Shown: positions 44,253-54,085, counted from the first letter of the stretch. The stretch is DNA of 64,000 nt from Aerococcus mictus (GCF_003286595.3 NZ_CP132985.1:186001-250000); one strand, 5' to 3'. Program-made: numbers and translations. The notes: generated from the sequence alone by a model not told the origin.

Positions 44253-45366
44253 TGAGAGAATTTTTGTTGATATCCATGCCATTCAAACCGTTCCGCCTTC
44301 TAATATCAACAGGGACGATACGGGATCCCCAAAGACAGCCCAATACGGTGGGGTTAGACGGGCACGCGTTAGCTCTCAGTCTTGGAAACGGGCGATGAGA
44401 GAATATTTTTATGAAAAGAGTGTCCAAAGTAATGTAGGGGTACGGACGTTACAAATTGTTCGTTATTTAGCAGATAAAATTCAAATTTTGGATGATACTC
44501 TGGATGATGAATCAGCAATGAAATTAGCTGATGAAACGATCAATAAGGCTGGAATTAAAACTGCAGCGCCTAAAGGATCTAAAGATAAGAATCATAAACA
44601 AGCTAAAGCGCTATTCTTCTTGGGAGATACTCAGGCAAACGAATTGGCTCAAGCGGCTGTTGATGGAGTGACTGATAAAAAGGCGCTTCAAAATATCTTG
44701 CGAGATAATCCAGCAATTGATATTGCTCTTTTTGGGCGCATGGTAGCCGATGATCCGTCTCTTAATGAGGATGCTTCTTCCCAAGTAGCTCATGCTATTT
44801 CTACTCATGCGGTTCGGCCAGAATTTGATTTCTATACTGCTGTCGATGATTTAGCACCAGAAGATAATGCTGGAGCCGGAATGCTAGGTACAGTTGAATA
44901 TAACTCGTCAACACTCTATCGCTATGCTAATGTAGCTGTTCATGAGTTGAGCCGACAACTCAATAATCCTCAAGCTACCTTGAATACTTTAAAACTATTT
45001 ATCGAATCTTTTACTAAATCGATGCCGACTGGGAAAATCAATACTTTTGCGAATCAAACCTTACCTCAGGCACTCTTAGTAACGGTTCGAGATGATCGCC
45101 CAGTGAACCTTGTTTCAGCATTTGAAAAACCGGTTAAAACACAGGATGGTTATGTTGAAAAATCTGTTGAAAACTTATTCAGCGAATATCATAAAGTTCA
45201 AAAAATAATGGATCAACCGTTAAAAACCTTCTATCTTGTTTTAAATGATCAGAACATTGATTGTGATGAAGGAAAGCAAGAAGATAGTCTCTCCCAATTA
45301 TTGAATGATTTTGATGAATTTGTTGGACCACTTATTGAGAAAGTACAGGATCAAGGTGATGCATAG
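44242..45366 (+). CDS. cas7: Cascade backbone subunit Cas7 (Cse4/CasC)
   Basis: A 374-residue protein with FVDIHAIQTVPPSNINRDDTG and RRARVSSQSWKRAMRE at the N-terminus, the standard Cas7e opening, and AHAISTHAVRPEFDFYTAVDD later. Six copies coat the crRNA and force the base flips every sixth position. ATG 44242 has AAGGAG 9 nt upstream; GTG 44239 is the alternative. Confidence 0.95.
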   Translation: MKNNERIFVDIHAIQTVPPSNINRDDTGSPKTAQYGGVRRARVSSQSWKRAMREYFYEKSVQSNVGVRTLQIVRYLADKIQILDDTLDDESAMKLADETINKAGIKTAAPKGSKDKNHKQAKALFFLGDTQANELAQAAVDGVTDKKALQNILRDNPAIDIALFGRMVADDPSLNEDASSQVAHAISTHAVRPEFDFYTAVDDLAPEDNAGAGMLGTVEYNSSTLYRYANVAVHELSRQLNNPQATLNTLKLFIESFTKSMPTGKINTFANQTLPQALLVTVRDDRPVNLVSAFEKPVKTQDGYVEKSVENLFSEYHKVQKIMDQPLKTFYLVLNDQNIDCDEGKQEDSLSQLLNDFDEFVGPLIEKVQDQGDA

Positions 45367-46076
45367 TGAGAACCTTAGTTTTGAAGTTTGCTGGTCCCCT
45401 CCAAGCTTGGGGTACGAACTCTCATTTTGAAACTAGACATACTGATCTCTATCCATCGAAAAGTGCCGTCATTGGATTAATTAGTGCTTGTTTAGGCTAT
45501 CAACGTGACGATGATAAACATATCCAAGCTTTAAATGCCTTAAATTTTGCTGTTCGAATTGATCAACAAGGTAATTTACTTCGCGATTACCATACGGCAA
45601 AGAAGTACAAGAATAGTGGAAAATTAGAGCGAACTTATGTGACGAATAGATATTATTTAGAAGATGCTATTTTTTTAGTGGCAATTGGTTCAGAAGATGA
45701 AGAATTGATGAAAAAAATTGAGGCAGGGCTAAAATCTCCCTATTATCAACCCTTTATGGGACGTCGTGCCCTACCTTTGAACGTTGATTTTATTTTTCAA
45801 TCGACAGACAAGGACGTGTTGACGATTCTAAAGGAAATTACTTGGCAAGCGGCTTCTTGGTATAAAAAGAACCATAGTAAACGACTATCTATCTATGCTG
45901 ACGCGTATTTACAAGCTGATAGTCCAACACATCAGCGTAGAGATAGAGTTAATTCCTTTTCGCAAAAAGAACGTAAATTTTCCTATCGAAGTGAATGTCG
46001 TATCGACACCATAGTTAAAGATTCTAGTGGGGTTGGGGATCATGATGCCTTTTCTGTTTTGAAGGAGGTTGATTAA
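45366..46076 (+). CDS. cas5: Cascade subunit Cas5e (CasD)
   Basis: A 236-residue RAMP protein with LVLKFAGPLQAWGTNSHFE and PSKSAVIGLISACLGY. It caps the crRNA 5' handle. The GTG start shares a base with the cas7 TAG stop (TAGTG), giving tight coupling. Confidence 0.93.
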   Translation: MRTLVLKFAGPLQAWGTNSHFETRHTDLYPSKSAVIGLISACLGYQRDDDKHIQALNALNFAVRIDQQGNLLRDYHTAKKYKNSGKLERTYVTNRYYLEDAIFLVAIGSEDEELMKKIEAGLKSPYYQPFMGRRALPLNVDFIFQSTDKDVLTILKEITWQAASWYKKNHSKRLSIYADAYLQADSPTHQRRDRVNSFSQKERKFSYRSECRIDTIVKDSSGVGDHDAFSVLKEVD

Positions 46077-46078
46077 TT

Positions 46079-46714
46079 GTGTATATGTCTCGCGTCGCTA
46101 TTGATACTAAAAATCCAATGAAAATGAGATCTTTAAATCATCTTGGAGCTTATCATAACTGGGTGGAAAGTAGTTTTCCTGAGGAATTTGATGCTAATAT
46201 CCGTACACGAAAATTGTGGCGGATTGATAAAGTAGATGGTCAAGAATATTTACTAATAGTGAGTCCTAGTAAACCGAATCGAGAAGCATTGGAGAAATAT
46301 GGTATTACTGGCAGTGCCCAAGTGGCTGATTATTCTTCTTTTCTAAATAACTTGGAAGAGGGGATGGAAGCGCAATTTCGAGTACGGTTAAACCCTGTAG
46401 TTTCTGAGTCCCAACCAGGAAAAAAGAGAGGTCGTGTTGTCCCTCTATATGGAGATGAGAAACAATTGAACTTTCTGCTAGATAGAGACAAAAAGAATGG
46501 TTTTCAAATTAATCCAGTGACACTATGTATTGTAGAAAAAGGTTTTGAACCAGTAAAAAAGCGAAATGAAGCTACTATAAAGCTTAGTTCTGCCACCTAT
46601 GAAGGTGTATTAAAAATTACAGATCTTAATCAATTTAAGCAAACTTTGAAGGAAGGTTTTGGTCGGAAGAAGGCTTATGGTTTTGGTTTAATGACAATTA
46701 TTCCTATGAGGTGA
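46079..46714 (+). CDS. cas6e: crRNA endoribonuclease Cas6e (CasE)
   Basis: A 211-residue RAMP endonuclease that cuts at the base of the repeat hairpin. N-terminal MYMSRVAID, catalytic-region His in LGAYHNWVESSFP, and the C-terminal glycine-rich loop EGFGRKKAYGFGLMTI. GTG start 10 nt after AAGGAGG; the alternative ATG at 46085 would lose the canonical N-terminus. Substrates here include repeats with a full 6-bp stem (array 3, mini-array) and one with a broken pair (array 1). Confidence 0.95.
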   Translation: MYMSRVAIDTKNPMKMRSLNHLGAYHNWVESSFPEEFDANIRTRKLWRIDKVDGQEYLLIVSPSKPNREALEKYGITGSAQVADYSSFLNNLEEGMEAQFRVRLNPVVSESQPGKKRGRVVPLYGDEKQLNFLLDRDKKNGFQINPVTLCIVEKGFEPVKKRNEATIKLSSATYEGVLKITDLNQFKQTLKEGFGRKKAYGFGLMTIIPMR

Positions 46715-46718
46715 GTGA

Positions 46719-47669
<951 letters not shown>

Positions 47670-48590
47670 ATGCCATTAACAGTAATTACTATGAAGAACT
47701 GCCCACCGTCTTTGCGTGGGGACCTTAGTAAATGGATGCAAGAAATTGCCACTGGTGTTTATGTTGGTAATTTTAATAGCCGTGTTCGTGAAGCCCTCTG
47801 GGAACGCGTGAGTCAAAATGTGGGGGTAGGAGAAGCTACTATGTCCTATGCTTACCGCAATGAAATAGGATACCAATTTGAAACAATTAATGCTAAACGC
47901 CAAGTAGTGGATTATGAAGGAATTCCTCTAGTCTTGCTTCCTAATACTTTGGTAGATAATAAAACGAATAAGAAACATGGCTTTAGTAAGGCTGCTAAGC
48001 AACGGCAGGCTAGGAAGTATTCGGCTTCTTCAAAAAATAGACGAAATGAAAAAGAACAGTCGTCATACATAATTGTTGATATTGAAACATCTGGGCTAGA
48101 TCCAATGAAAGATTCGATTATCGAAGTTGGAGCACTTGCTATAAAAAATGGAGAAATTGTTAAAGAATTTGAATGTCTTATAAATTATGAGGGGATTTTA
48201 TCTAATGAAATCATTTCGTTAACAGGCATTGATGATCAACTATTGAAAAAAGAAGGCCAGGACTTAGAAAAGGTTCTGCAAGATTTTAAAACCTTTATTG
48301 GTGAGGAAGATCTTGTTGGCTATAATATCTCCTTTGATATAAAATTTATTAATTATTATTTAAAGAAGCTAAATCTGCCAAAATTAAATAATAAAAGTGT
48401 TGATTTAATGAATTTCGTAAAAAAAGAAAAATTGTTTTTACCTAATTATAAATTAGAATCAGCCTTGTCAGCTTATGATATTGACGAAGAAGTTCCTCAT
48501 AGAGCTTTAGGTGATGTGCATTTGATCTATCGGTTATCGTTGAAAGTAAATAAATTTATAAAATTTATGAATCGAAAAACGCATAATTAA
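47670..48590 (+). CDS. cas2: Cas2 fused to a DEDDh (DnaQ-like) exonuclease
   Basis: A 306-residue fusion. Residues about 1-95 are Cas2e (LTVITMKNCPPSLRGDLSKWMQEI, NVGVGEATMSYAYRNEIGYQ). A basic linker with KKHGFSKAAKQRQARK follows, then a DEDDh exonuclease with all ligands: IIVDIETSGLD, GYNISFDIKFI and PHRALGDVHLIY. Similar fusions in streptococcal I-E systems trim prespacers. Its stop lies only 14 nt before the first repeat of array 3, so the array leader must overlap this coding sequence. Confidence 0.93.
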   Translation: MPLTVITMKNCPPSLRGDLSKWMQEIATGVYVGNFNSRVREALWERVSQNVGVGEATMSYAYRNEIGYQFETINAKRQVVDYEGIPLVLLPNTLVDNKTNKKHGFSKAAKQRQARKYSASSKNRRNEKEQSSYIIVDIETSGLDPMKDSIIEVGALAIKNGEIVKEFECLINYEGILSNEIISLTGIDDQLLKKEGQDLEKVLQDFKTFIGEEDLVGYNISFDIKFINYYLKKLNLPKLNNKSVDLMNFVKKEKLFLPNYKLESALSAYDIDEEVPHRALGDVHLIYRLSLKVNKFIKFMNRKTHN

Positions 48591-48604
48591 AGGGATCCTT
48601 TAGT
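48591..48604 (+). promoter_or_regulatory. leader-proximal motif of CRISPR array 3
   Basis: AGGGATCCTTTAGT fills the entire gap between the cas2 stop and the first repeat, and matches the array 1 motif at 13 of 14 bases. Confidence 0.6.
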
Positions 48605-49669
48605 CTTTTTCCCGCACATGCGGGGGTGATCCTATATTTGTTCACAACCAGCGTCCTGAAAAGGGCTTTTTCCCGCACATGCGGGGGTGATCCTAAGCCC
48701 CTCTGAGAGCTTGTCAAAGCCTTTCTCTTTTTCCCGCACATGCGGGGGTGATCCAGCGACTTTGAAAACAATTAAAGAACGATCTGACTTTTTCCCGCAC
48801 ATGCGGGGGTGATCCTAAGGCCTTGTGGACAAGAGAAGAATCAGTTAGCTTTTTCCCGCACATGCGGGGGTGATCCTAAAGACCACTAGGGCAATTCCTA
48901 CCCTTTGCCCTTTTTCCCGCACATGCGGGGGTGATCCTCAATCTCTTGCATGATCGTATAGGTAGTCCAACTTTTTCCCGCACATGCGGGGGTGATCCCA
49001 AAAGCGGCAATAAATTTCTCCCAATCATCTACTTTTTCCCGCACATGCGGGGGTGATCCTGACAGGATCGCTGCCAAAGCTTCACAAAATACCTTTTTCC
49101 CGCACATGCGGGGGTGATCCTGACAGGATCGCTGCCAAAGCTTCACAAAATACCTTTTTCCCGCACATGCGGGGGTGATCCTTCATCAAAAACTCTCTCT
49201 GACTTTTAAATTTTCTTTTTCCCGCACATGCGGGGGTGATCCTTTTGTTAACCTCAACAAAATTGGGCTTAGGCACTTTTTCCCGCACATGCGGGGGTGA
49301 TCCTACTGACTCTATGCACGACTGGCTTGAAAGAAACTTTTTCCCGCACATGCGGGGGTGATCCTGAAAAAGGACTCCGGCGTTAATAACATTTTTACTT
49401 TTTCCCGCACATGCGGGGGTGATCCCTACCCTCACTAAGGATAGCCCACAAGCCTACACTTTTTCCCGCACATGCGGGGGTGATCCTTTTTAGCGATCCA
49501 GTTAGCCCCTCCAATGATCCTTTTTCCCGCACATGCGGGGGTGATCCTAAAAGGAAAAATCACCTTGTTATAACTAATAACTTTTTCCCGCACATGCGGG
49601 GGTGATCCTGGGCCGGCAGTACAGGATCACTATTGATTTCTCTTTTTCCCGCACATGCGGGTGAAAATT
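48605..49669 (+). CRISPR. CRISPR array 3 (main), type I-E, 18 repeats and 17 spacers
   Basis: Repeats of 28 nt start at 48605 and recur every 61 nt to 49642, with hairpin core CCCGCACATGCGGG. All are alike except the last, which is degenerate (GCGGGTGAAAATT), placing the leader on the left next to cas2. Spacers 8 (49060-49092) and 9 (49121-49153) are identical. Fourteen of 17 spacers begin with T, so the true repeat is probably 29 nt with a PAM-derived last base. Short minus-strand reading frames across the array are artefacts of the repeat. Confidence 0.98.
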
Positions 49670-49738
49670 AATGTGATTGAGTTACTGTGCAATTTATTAT
49701 TTGAATCATCGATACAAATGCTATCGTCCTTTTTGATG

Positions 49739-49744
49739 TATAAT
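49739..49744 (+). promoter_or_regulatory. -10 box of the first HicB-like gene
   Basis: Perfect TATAAT, 36 nt before the ATG and 70 nt past the last CRISPR repeat; no good -35. Confidence 0.45.
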
Positions 49745-49780
49745 CAGCTTGAAACTTACAGTGTAAGAAAGGAGCAAACT

Positions 49781-50224
49781 ATGAAGAGATCTTATCCGGC
49801 CCTTTTCTATTTTGATAAAGAATTTGACGGCTATTACATAGCATTTCCTGATCTGGACAACGGCGCTACTCAAGGAGAAAATATTTCTGATGCTTTATAT
49901 ATGGCCTCTGAATATTTAGGCCTTGTTTTAGCGGATGCGCTCGAAAGTAACGAAGAGATCCCTCAGCCGTCCAATATTAATGATTTATCTTTGATTGAAA
50001 ATTATCCCTATAAAGAGGATAGTAATTGGACGGACGACTATGATATGGAAAGATCATTTATATCGATGGTGATGACGGATGTTTCTGAGTATTTAAATCT
50101 TGATGATTTAGTTGATATCAGCCTAAGTATCCCTCGATGGGCTGAAAGTTTAGCAGAGGGGGATGGATTTGATTTATCGAAGTTACTTACTGAAGCGATA
50201 AGTGATAAACATTCCAATATATAA
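49781..50224 (+). CDS. HicB-like antitoxin-family protein (first of two, no HicA seen)
   Basis: A 147-residue protein. N-terminal HicB fold MKRSYPALFYFDKEFDGYYIAFPDL and TQGENISDALYMASEYLGL; the C-terminal part (DISLSIPRWAESLAEGDGFDLSKLLTEAI) is a ribbon-helix-helix DNA-binding segment. The frame is open from 49655, but AAAGGAG 6 nt before ATG 49781 decides. HicB normally neutralises the small RNase HicA, which is absent between array 3 and 50806. It may act as a stand-alone regulator. Confidence 0.8.
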   Translation: MKRSYPALFYFDKEFDGYYIAFPDLDNGATQGENISDALYMASEYLGLVLADALESNEEIPQPSNINDLSLIENYPYKEDSNWTDDYDMERSFISMVMTDVSEYLNLDDLVDISLSIPRWAESLAEGDGFDLSKLLTEAISDKHSNI

Positions 50225-50318
50225 TTTCTAAAGCATTTTGTTTAGGTGCTTAATCTATTTGGATTAGGTGCCTTTATTTAAAGTAGAGTGGTTATTCGTT
50301 TAGAAAGGGTTGAAAGGC

Positions 50319-50696
50319 GTGTTAGTTTATCCAGCTGTCTTTAAAAGAGAAGATCAATATATTATTGTCAAATTTCCTGATATTCCTGCGGCAATGACGC
50401 AAGGCGAGGATTTGTCACAGGCCTATGAAAAGGCTGTTGAAGTCTTAGGAGCTGCACTTGAGGATTATGATGATTATCCTGAACCAAGCCCTATCGAAAA
50501 GATAAGTGAAGCGTTTCCGGATAATGTTATTGCCCTTATTGGTGTTGACTTAATCGCTTATCGGCGTAAATATCATTCTAAAACAGTGCGCAAGACTGTT
50601 ACCATACCTGAATGGCTGAATGATTTAGCAATCGCCAAGCAAATTAATTTCTCTCAAACTTTAACTGAGGCGCTCAAAGAAAAATTAGGCGTCTAA
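50319..50696 (+). CDS. HicB-like antitoxin-family protein (second of two)
   Basis: A 125-residue protein with the same architecture as its upstream neighbour: VYPAVFKREDQYIIVKFPDIPAAMTQGEDLSQAYEKAVEVLG, then KTVTIPEWLNDLAIAKQINFSQTLTEALKEKLG (ribbon-helix-helix type). TTG at 50310 is an alternative start, but it sits right against AGAAAGGG, so GTG 50319 is preferred. Again no HicA partner. Probably a tandem duplication with divergence; both may dimerise together. Confidence 0.78.
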   Translation: MLVYPAVFKREDQYIIVKFPDIPAAMTQGEDLSQAYEKAVEVLGAALEDYDDYPEPSPIEKISEAFPDNVIALIGVDLIAYRRKYHSKTVRKTVTIPEWLNDLAIAKQINFSQTLTEALKEKLGV

Positions 50697-50710
50697 TGCC
50701 TAGATACAAA

Positions 50711-50769
50711 AACAGCTGCCAATAGTGGTCACCAGTATGCATCATACCGGACCACTATTGGCAGCTGTT
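50711..50769. terminator. bidirectional terminator with a 20-bp perfect stem
   Basis: Arms 50711-50730 and 50750-50769 are perfectly complementary. It lies between convergent genes. The stem is longer than any other terminator in the window. Confidence 0.75.
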
Positions 50770-50805
50770 TATCTATTATTCATTTAGCGGTTTTAAGAAA
50801 AAGGA

Positions 50806-51045
50806 TTATTTTGTTTGTCCTTTTCCGTGGTGTTCCGCTTGGGCTTGTTTGAGTTTTTCTGGGGTGATATCGGTGCCTTCAGGGTCGATGACTTTGGTAT
50901 TCATCATGATGTTTTTGAAGTTACCGCGGAAGATCTTCAAGTATTCTTGACGAAGTTGAGCTTGTTCTTCCTTTTCTTCGGCAGTTAAGCCGTCTTCTTT
51001 TTGTTTTTTAGCTAATTCATTGATGCGTTTGAGTAATTCGTCCAT
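50806..51045 (-). CDS. DUF896 protein (YnzC family)
   Basis: A 79-residue helical protein with the DUF896 pattern: LLKRINELAKKQKEDGLTAEEKEEQ, LRQEYLKIFRGNFKN and VIDPEGTDITPEKLKQ. Homologues in Bacillus are small SOS- or sporulation-associated proteins without a firm function. AAGGAGGT precedes the ATG. Monocistronic. Confidence 0.9.
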   Translation of the reverse strand: MDELLKRINELAKKQKEDGLTAEEKEEQAQLRQEYLKIFRGNFKNIMMNTKVIDPEGTDITPEKLKQAQAEHHGKGQTK

Positions 51046-51172
51046 ATTAAGACCTCCTTTAATCTTGGTCAGTTGACCTTAAGCTTTTTGTAGCTAGTAC
51101 AATATACCAAGTATCTGATTAGCCTGCAACTTTCTTGCTTTTAAGGGTCAAGCTAGCACCTAGCCCCATTCC

Positions 51173-51178
51173 TATAAT
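51173..51178 (+). promoter_or_regulatory. -10 box of the tsaB-tsaD cluster
   Basis: Perfect TATAAT 47 nt before the tsaB ATG; -35 not clear. Confidence 0.4.
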
Positions 51179-51225
51179 AATGTTAGAATAGACCTACATG
51201 AGTTTGAAGCACAAAGGGGATTATC

Positions 51226-51957
51226 ATGCGAACATTAGCTATCGATACATCAACGGTTTCTATGAGTATTGCGCTGATTGAAGATCAGACCACTAAAATG
51301 GAAATCACCACAAATACTAAAATTAAACATTCTAAAGCCCTTTTACCCTTGATTAAACAGTTGTTTACTACGGTTGCTTGGGAAGTAAGTGACCTGGACC
51401 GAGTGATTGTTACCCGGGGACCGGGTTCTTATACTGGACTTCGAATCGGGGTGACCACTGCCAAAACCTTGGCTTGGACCTTAAATATTCCACTTTATTC
51501 AGTGACCAGTTTAGAAGCCATTGCTGCCAATGTCGTTGGGGAGGAAGGCATCATTTGTCCTCTGATTAATGCTAGACGCCAAACCGTTTTTGCTATGGCT
51601 TATGATAGTGATGGGCAGGAAGTAGAAGGACTAACTATGGGGCATTACCGTCTAGCAGACTGGCTGGACCAGTTAAAGACAGCTTATCCAGACCAAAACT
51701 TGTATTTCATCAGTTCGGACATTGACCAGTTTGAGGAGCTGATTCAAGAACATTTAGGCGAGCAAGCCAAATTATTGCCGGCAGAAAAAGGGGTTATCCA
51801 CGCTCCCTTACTGGCTAAGCTAGAACTAGAGGAAGAGGATGTCGCCACTTTCTTACCAGACTATGCTAAATTAGCAGAAGCCGAAGAGCGTTGGGAGGAG
51901 AAACACCCCGAAGAAGCGGAAGCAAACCGAGGCCATTATGTGGAAAGAATGCTTTGA
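51226..51957 (+). CDS. tsaB: tRNA threonylcarbamoyladenosine biosynthesis protein TsaB
   Basis: A 243-residue ASKHA-fold protein. LAIDTSTVSMSIALIED at the start, VTRGPGSYTGLRIGVTTAKTLAWTL, and CPLINARRQTVFAMAYD are the standard TsaB blocks. It supports TsaD in making t6A37 on ANN-decoding tRNAs. Overlaps the next gene by 20 nt. Confidence 0.94.
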   Translation: MRTLAIDTSTVSMSIALIEDQTTKMEITTNTKIKHSKALLPLIKQLFTTVAWEVSDLDRVIVTRGPGSYTGLRIGVTTAKTLAWTLNIPLYSVTSLEAIAANVVGEEGIICPLINARRQTVFAMAYDSDGQEVEGLTMGHYRLADWLDQLKTAYPDQNLYFISSDIDQFEELIQEHLGEQAKLLPAEKGVIHAPLLAKLELEEEDVATFLPDYAKLAEAEERWEEKHPEEAEANRGHYVERML

Positions 51958-52600
51958 TCGTTGGCTATTTCAGCTGGGCAATAAAATTACCCAGTTATTT
52001 GCTGATGAACCCGGCCAGGCTTTGAGTCAGCAGATCGATTTGGATAAGGCTACTTTGACTTTTGGCCTAGACCAGGAGCTTGATTTAGCTATCTCCGATT
52101 CGGAGTGGATTGACCAAATGGTGGCTTTGGAGCGGGCGGCTTATGATGGGCATCAGATGTGGTCCAAGAAGGATATCTATAATGATATGCTTTACAATCC
52201 GTCAACATTTTACCTACAAGCCTTTAAGGAAAAAGAACTGCTGGCCTTTGTGGGTTGTCGGCGGGACAAAGAATCGATTCACATTTCGAATTTAGCGGTA
52301 CTACCAAGCTACCAGTCCTTAGGGATTGGGTCCAAGCTCTTAGACTTGGTCAAACACTTAGCTCCTGAGCTGGAACGTGACTCGATAACCCTAGAAGTGC
52401 GTTTATCCAATGAAGGTGCCAAGAAATTCTATCTACGAGAGGGGTTTAAGGCAACAGGAAAGATGGTGCGTTATTATCGTGATAATCATGAAGATGCGCT
52501 TACTTTGACTTGGCAAAATGAAGCCCACCAGGTTGCCCAAGAAGATGAAGCAAATCATAGTCTACCACCGACCGGAGGCCAAACAGATTCCCGGGATTAG
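51938..52600 (+). CDS. RimI-like GNAT acetyltransferase (copy 1)
   Basis: A 220-residue GNAT protein. An N-terminal extension of about 50 residues precedes the core IHISNLAVLPSYQSLGIGSKLLDLV (acetyl-CoA loop QSLGIG) and LEVRLSNEGAKKFYLREGFKATGKMVRYYRDNHEDALTLTW, the C-terminal signature of RimI, which acetylates ribosomal protein S18. Overlaps tsaB by 20 nt and the next RimI by 56-83 nt, so the four genes form one translational unit. Confidence 0.88.
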   Translation: MWKECFDRWLFQLGNKITQLFADEPGQALSQQIDLDKATLTFGLDQELDLAISDSEWIDQMVALERAAYDGHQMWSKKDIYNDMLYNPSTFYLQAFKEKELLAFVGCRRDKESIHISNLAVLPSYQSLGIGSKLLDLVKHLAPELERDSITLEVRLSNEGAKKFYLREGFKATGKMVRYYRDNHEDALTLTWQNEAHQVAQEDEANHSLPPTGGQTDSRD

Positions 52601-53051
52601 TCAGCAGGTGCTGGCTTTTTACCAGGAGGCTTTTGACCATATGCCCCATATCGCCAGGGATTGGTTGGAGCGGGGCTTAGCCAGTCCGCGACTCTATTTA
52701 TTCTTCTTGCTAGATGAAAAGCAAGTTGTTTTAGCGGCAGCCACTTTTCAATTGTTGGCTGATGAAGGGGAATTACTGCATTTTGCAGTCAGCCCCCAAA
52801 GACGGCGCCAGGGTTTGGGGGCCTTTCTTTTGGCTCAGGCCCTGGTCCACTTGGAAGAACAAGGCTTAACCCGTTGTTTCTTAGAAGTCCGCGCTCACAA
52901 TATCCCTGCTCAGGCCTTGTATGAGAGCCAGCGCTTTAAGTGTATTGACCAACGCAAAAACTATTATCAAGATAATCATGAAGATGCAAAAGTTTATTTA
53001 TGGGAGAGATCGACCAGTGACAACAATATTGGGAATCGAATCAAGCTGTGA
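52545..53051 (+). CDS. rimI: RimI-like GNAT acetyltransferase (copy 2)
   Basis: A 168-residue GNAT protein with [21 protein letters not shown] (acetyl-CoA loop RRRQGLGA) and [21 protein letters not shown], ending [16 protein letters not shown]. Its compact length and typical VSPxxRRQGxG motif make it the better match to RimI. The frame also offers ATG 52518. It starts inside copy 1, and tsaD starts inside it. Two RimI-like genes in one cluster is unusual but known in lactic acid bacteria. Confidence 0.85.
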   Translation: MKQIIVYHRPEAKQIPGISQQVLAFYQEAFDHMPHIARDWLERGLASPRLYLFFLLDEKQVVLAAATFQLLADEGELLHFAVSPQRRRQGLGAFLLAQALVHLEEQGLTRCFLEVRAHNIPAQALYESQRFKCIDQRKNYYQDNHEDAKVYLWERSTSDNNIGNRIKL

Positions 53052-54033
53052 CGAAACCGGTGCAGCAATCGTTATTGATGGCAAAGAGATGAAGTGTAAT
53101 GTCGTTGCCACACAAATAAAAAGTCATATGCGGTTTGGTGGGGTAGTCCCAGAGATCGCTAGCCGCCACCATGTTGAGCAAATTACTCAGGTGATTGATT
53201 ACGCCATGAAGGAAGCAGACGTGACCTGGCCAGAGATTGATGCTGTGGCGGTTACCAAGGGGCCTGGCTTAGTAGGCTCTTTACTTATTGGGATCACTGC
53301 CGCCAAAACCCTGGCCTTTGCCCATGACAAACCCTTAATCGGCGTCAACCATATGGCAGGGCATATCTACGCCAATAATATATCTGATCAAATGGTTTTC
53401 CCTTTATTAGCCTTAGTGGTTAGTGGGGGACATACTGAATTGGTCTATATGAAAGAAGACGGCCACTATCAAAAAATCGGTGATACCCGTGATGACGCTG
53501 TGGGGGAAGCCTATGATAAGGTCGGCCGTATTTTAGGGGTTCCTTATCCTGGGGGTAAACGCATGGATGAAATGGCCCAAGAAGGGCAGGCCATTTATGA
53601 CTATCCACGTCCCATGATCAATGAGGATAATTTTGACTTTTCATATAGTGGACTGAAATCAGCGGTCATTAACCATGCCCATAATGCGGAACAAAAAGGG
53701 GAAAAATTAAATCCTAATGATGTGGCAGCCAGCTTCCAAGCAGCGGCTGTTGAGGTCCTAGTAACTAAAACCATGCGGGCCATCGCTGCTTACCCGGTCA
53801 AACAATTAGTGGTTGCCGGAGGCGTGGCCGCGAATTCTTCACTTAGACAGGAACTAGAAAGTCATCTAGCCAAAGAACATCCTGAAGTGCGCCTCTCCTA
53901 CCCACCATTAAGTTTATGTGGGGATAATGGCGCCATGATTGCAGCAGCTGCCTACCCGCAATACCAAAAGGGCGACTTTGTCGGCTTGGACTTGGATGCT
54001 AACCCTGGTTTAGACTTAGGTGATGAAAATTAG
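53017..54033 (+). CDS. tsaD: tRNA N6-threonylcarbamoyltransferase TsaD
   Basis: A 338-residue catalytic subunit for t6A synthesis. [41 protein letters not shown], the iron-binding [11 protein letters not shown] (His-x3-His) and VSGGHTEL are all intact. The frame begins at 52921, but GTG 53017 with GGGAGA 9 nt upstream gives the canonical N-terminus. Overlaps rimI copy 2 by 35 nt. Confidence 0.96.
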   Translation: MTTILGIESSCDETGAAIVIDGKEMKCNVVATQIKSHMRFGGVVPEIASRHHVEQITQVIDYAMKEADVTWPEIDAVAVTKGPGLVGSLLIGITAAKTLAFAHDKPLIGVNHMAGHIYANNISDQMVFPLLALVVSGGHTELVYMKEDGHYQKIGDTRDDAVGEAYDKVGRILGVPYPGGKRMDEMAQEGQAIYDYPRPMINEDNFDFSYSGLKSAVINHAHNAEQKGEKLNPNDVAASFQAAAVEVLVTKTMRAIAAYPVKQLVVAGGVAANSSLRQELESHLAKEHPEVRLSYPPLSLCGDNGAMIAAAAYPQYQKGDFVGLDLDANPGLDLGDEN

Positions 54034-54085
54034 TCGCCTTTAAGCAACGGCCAATTGATTGTCAGGGAAAGCTTGAGGAGGAAAG

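Noticed and set aside
48565..49435. Minus-strand reading frames with repeated ITPACAGK and DHPRMCGKK segments
   Set aside because: They are translations of the CRISPR repeats in different frames, with a 61-nt period and no ribosome sites.
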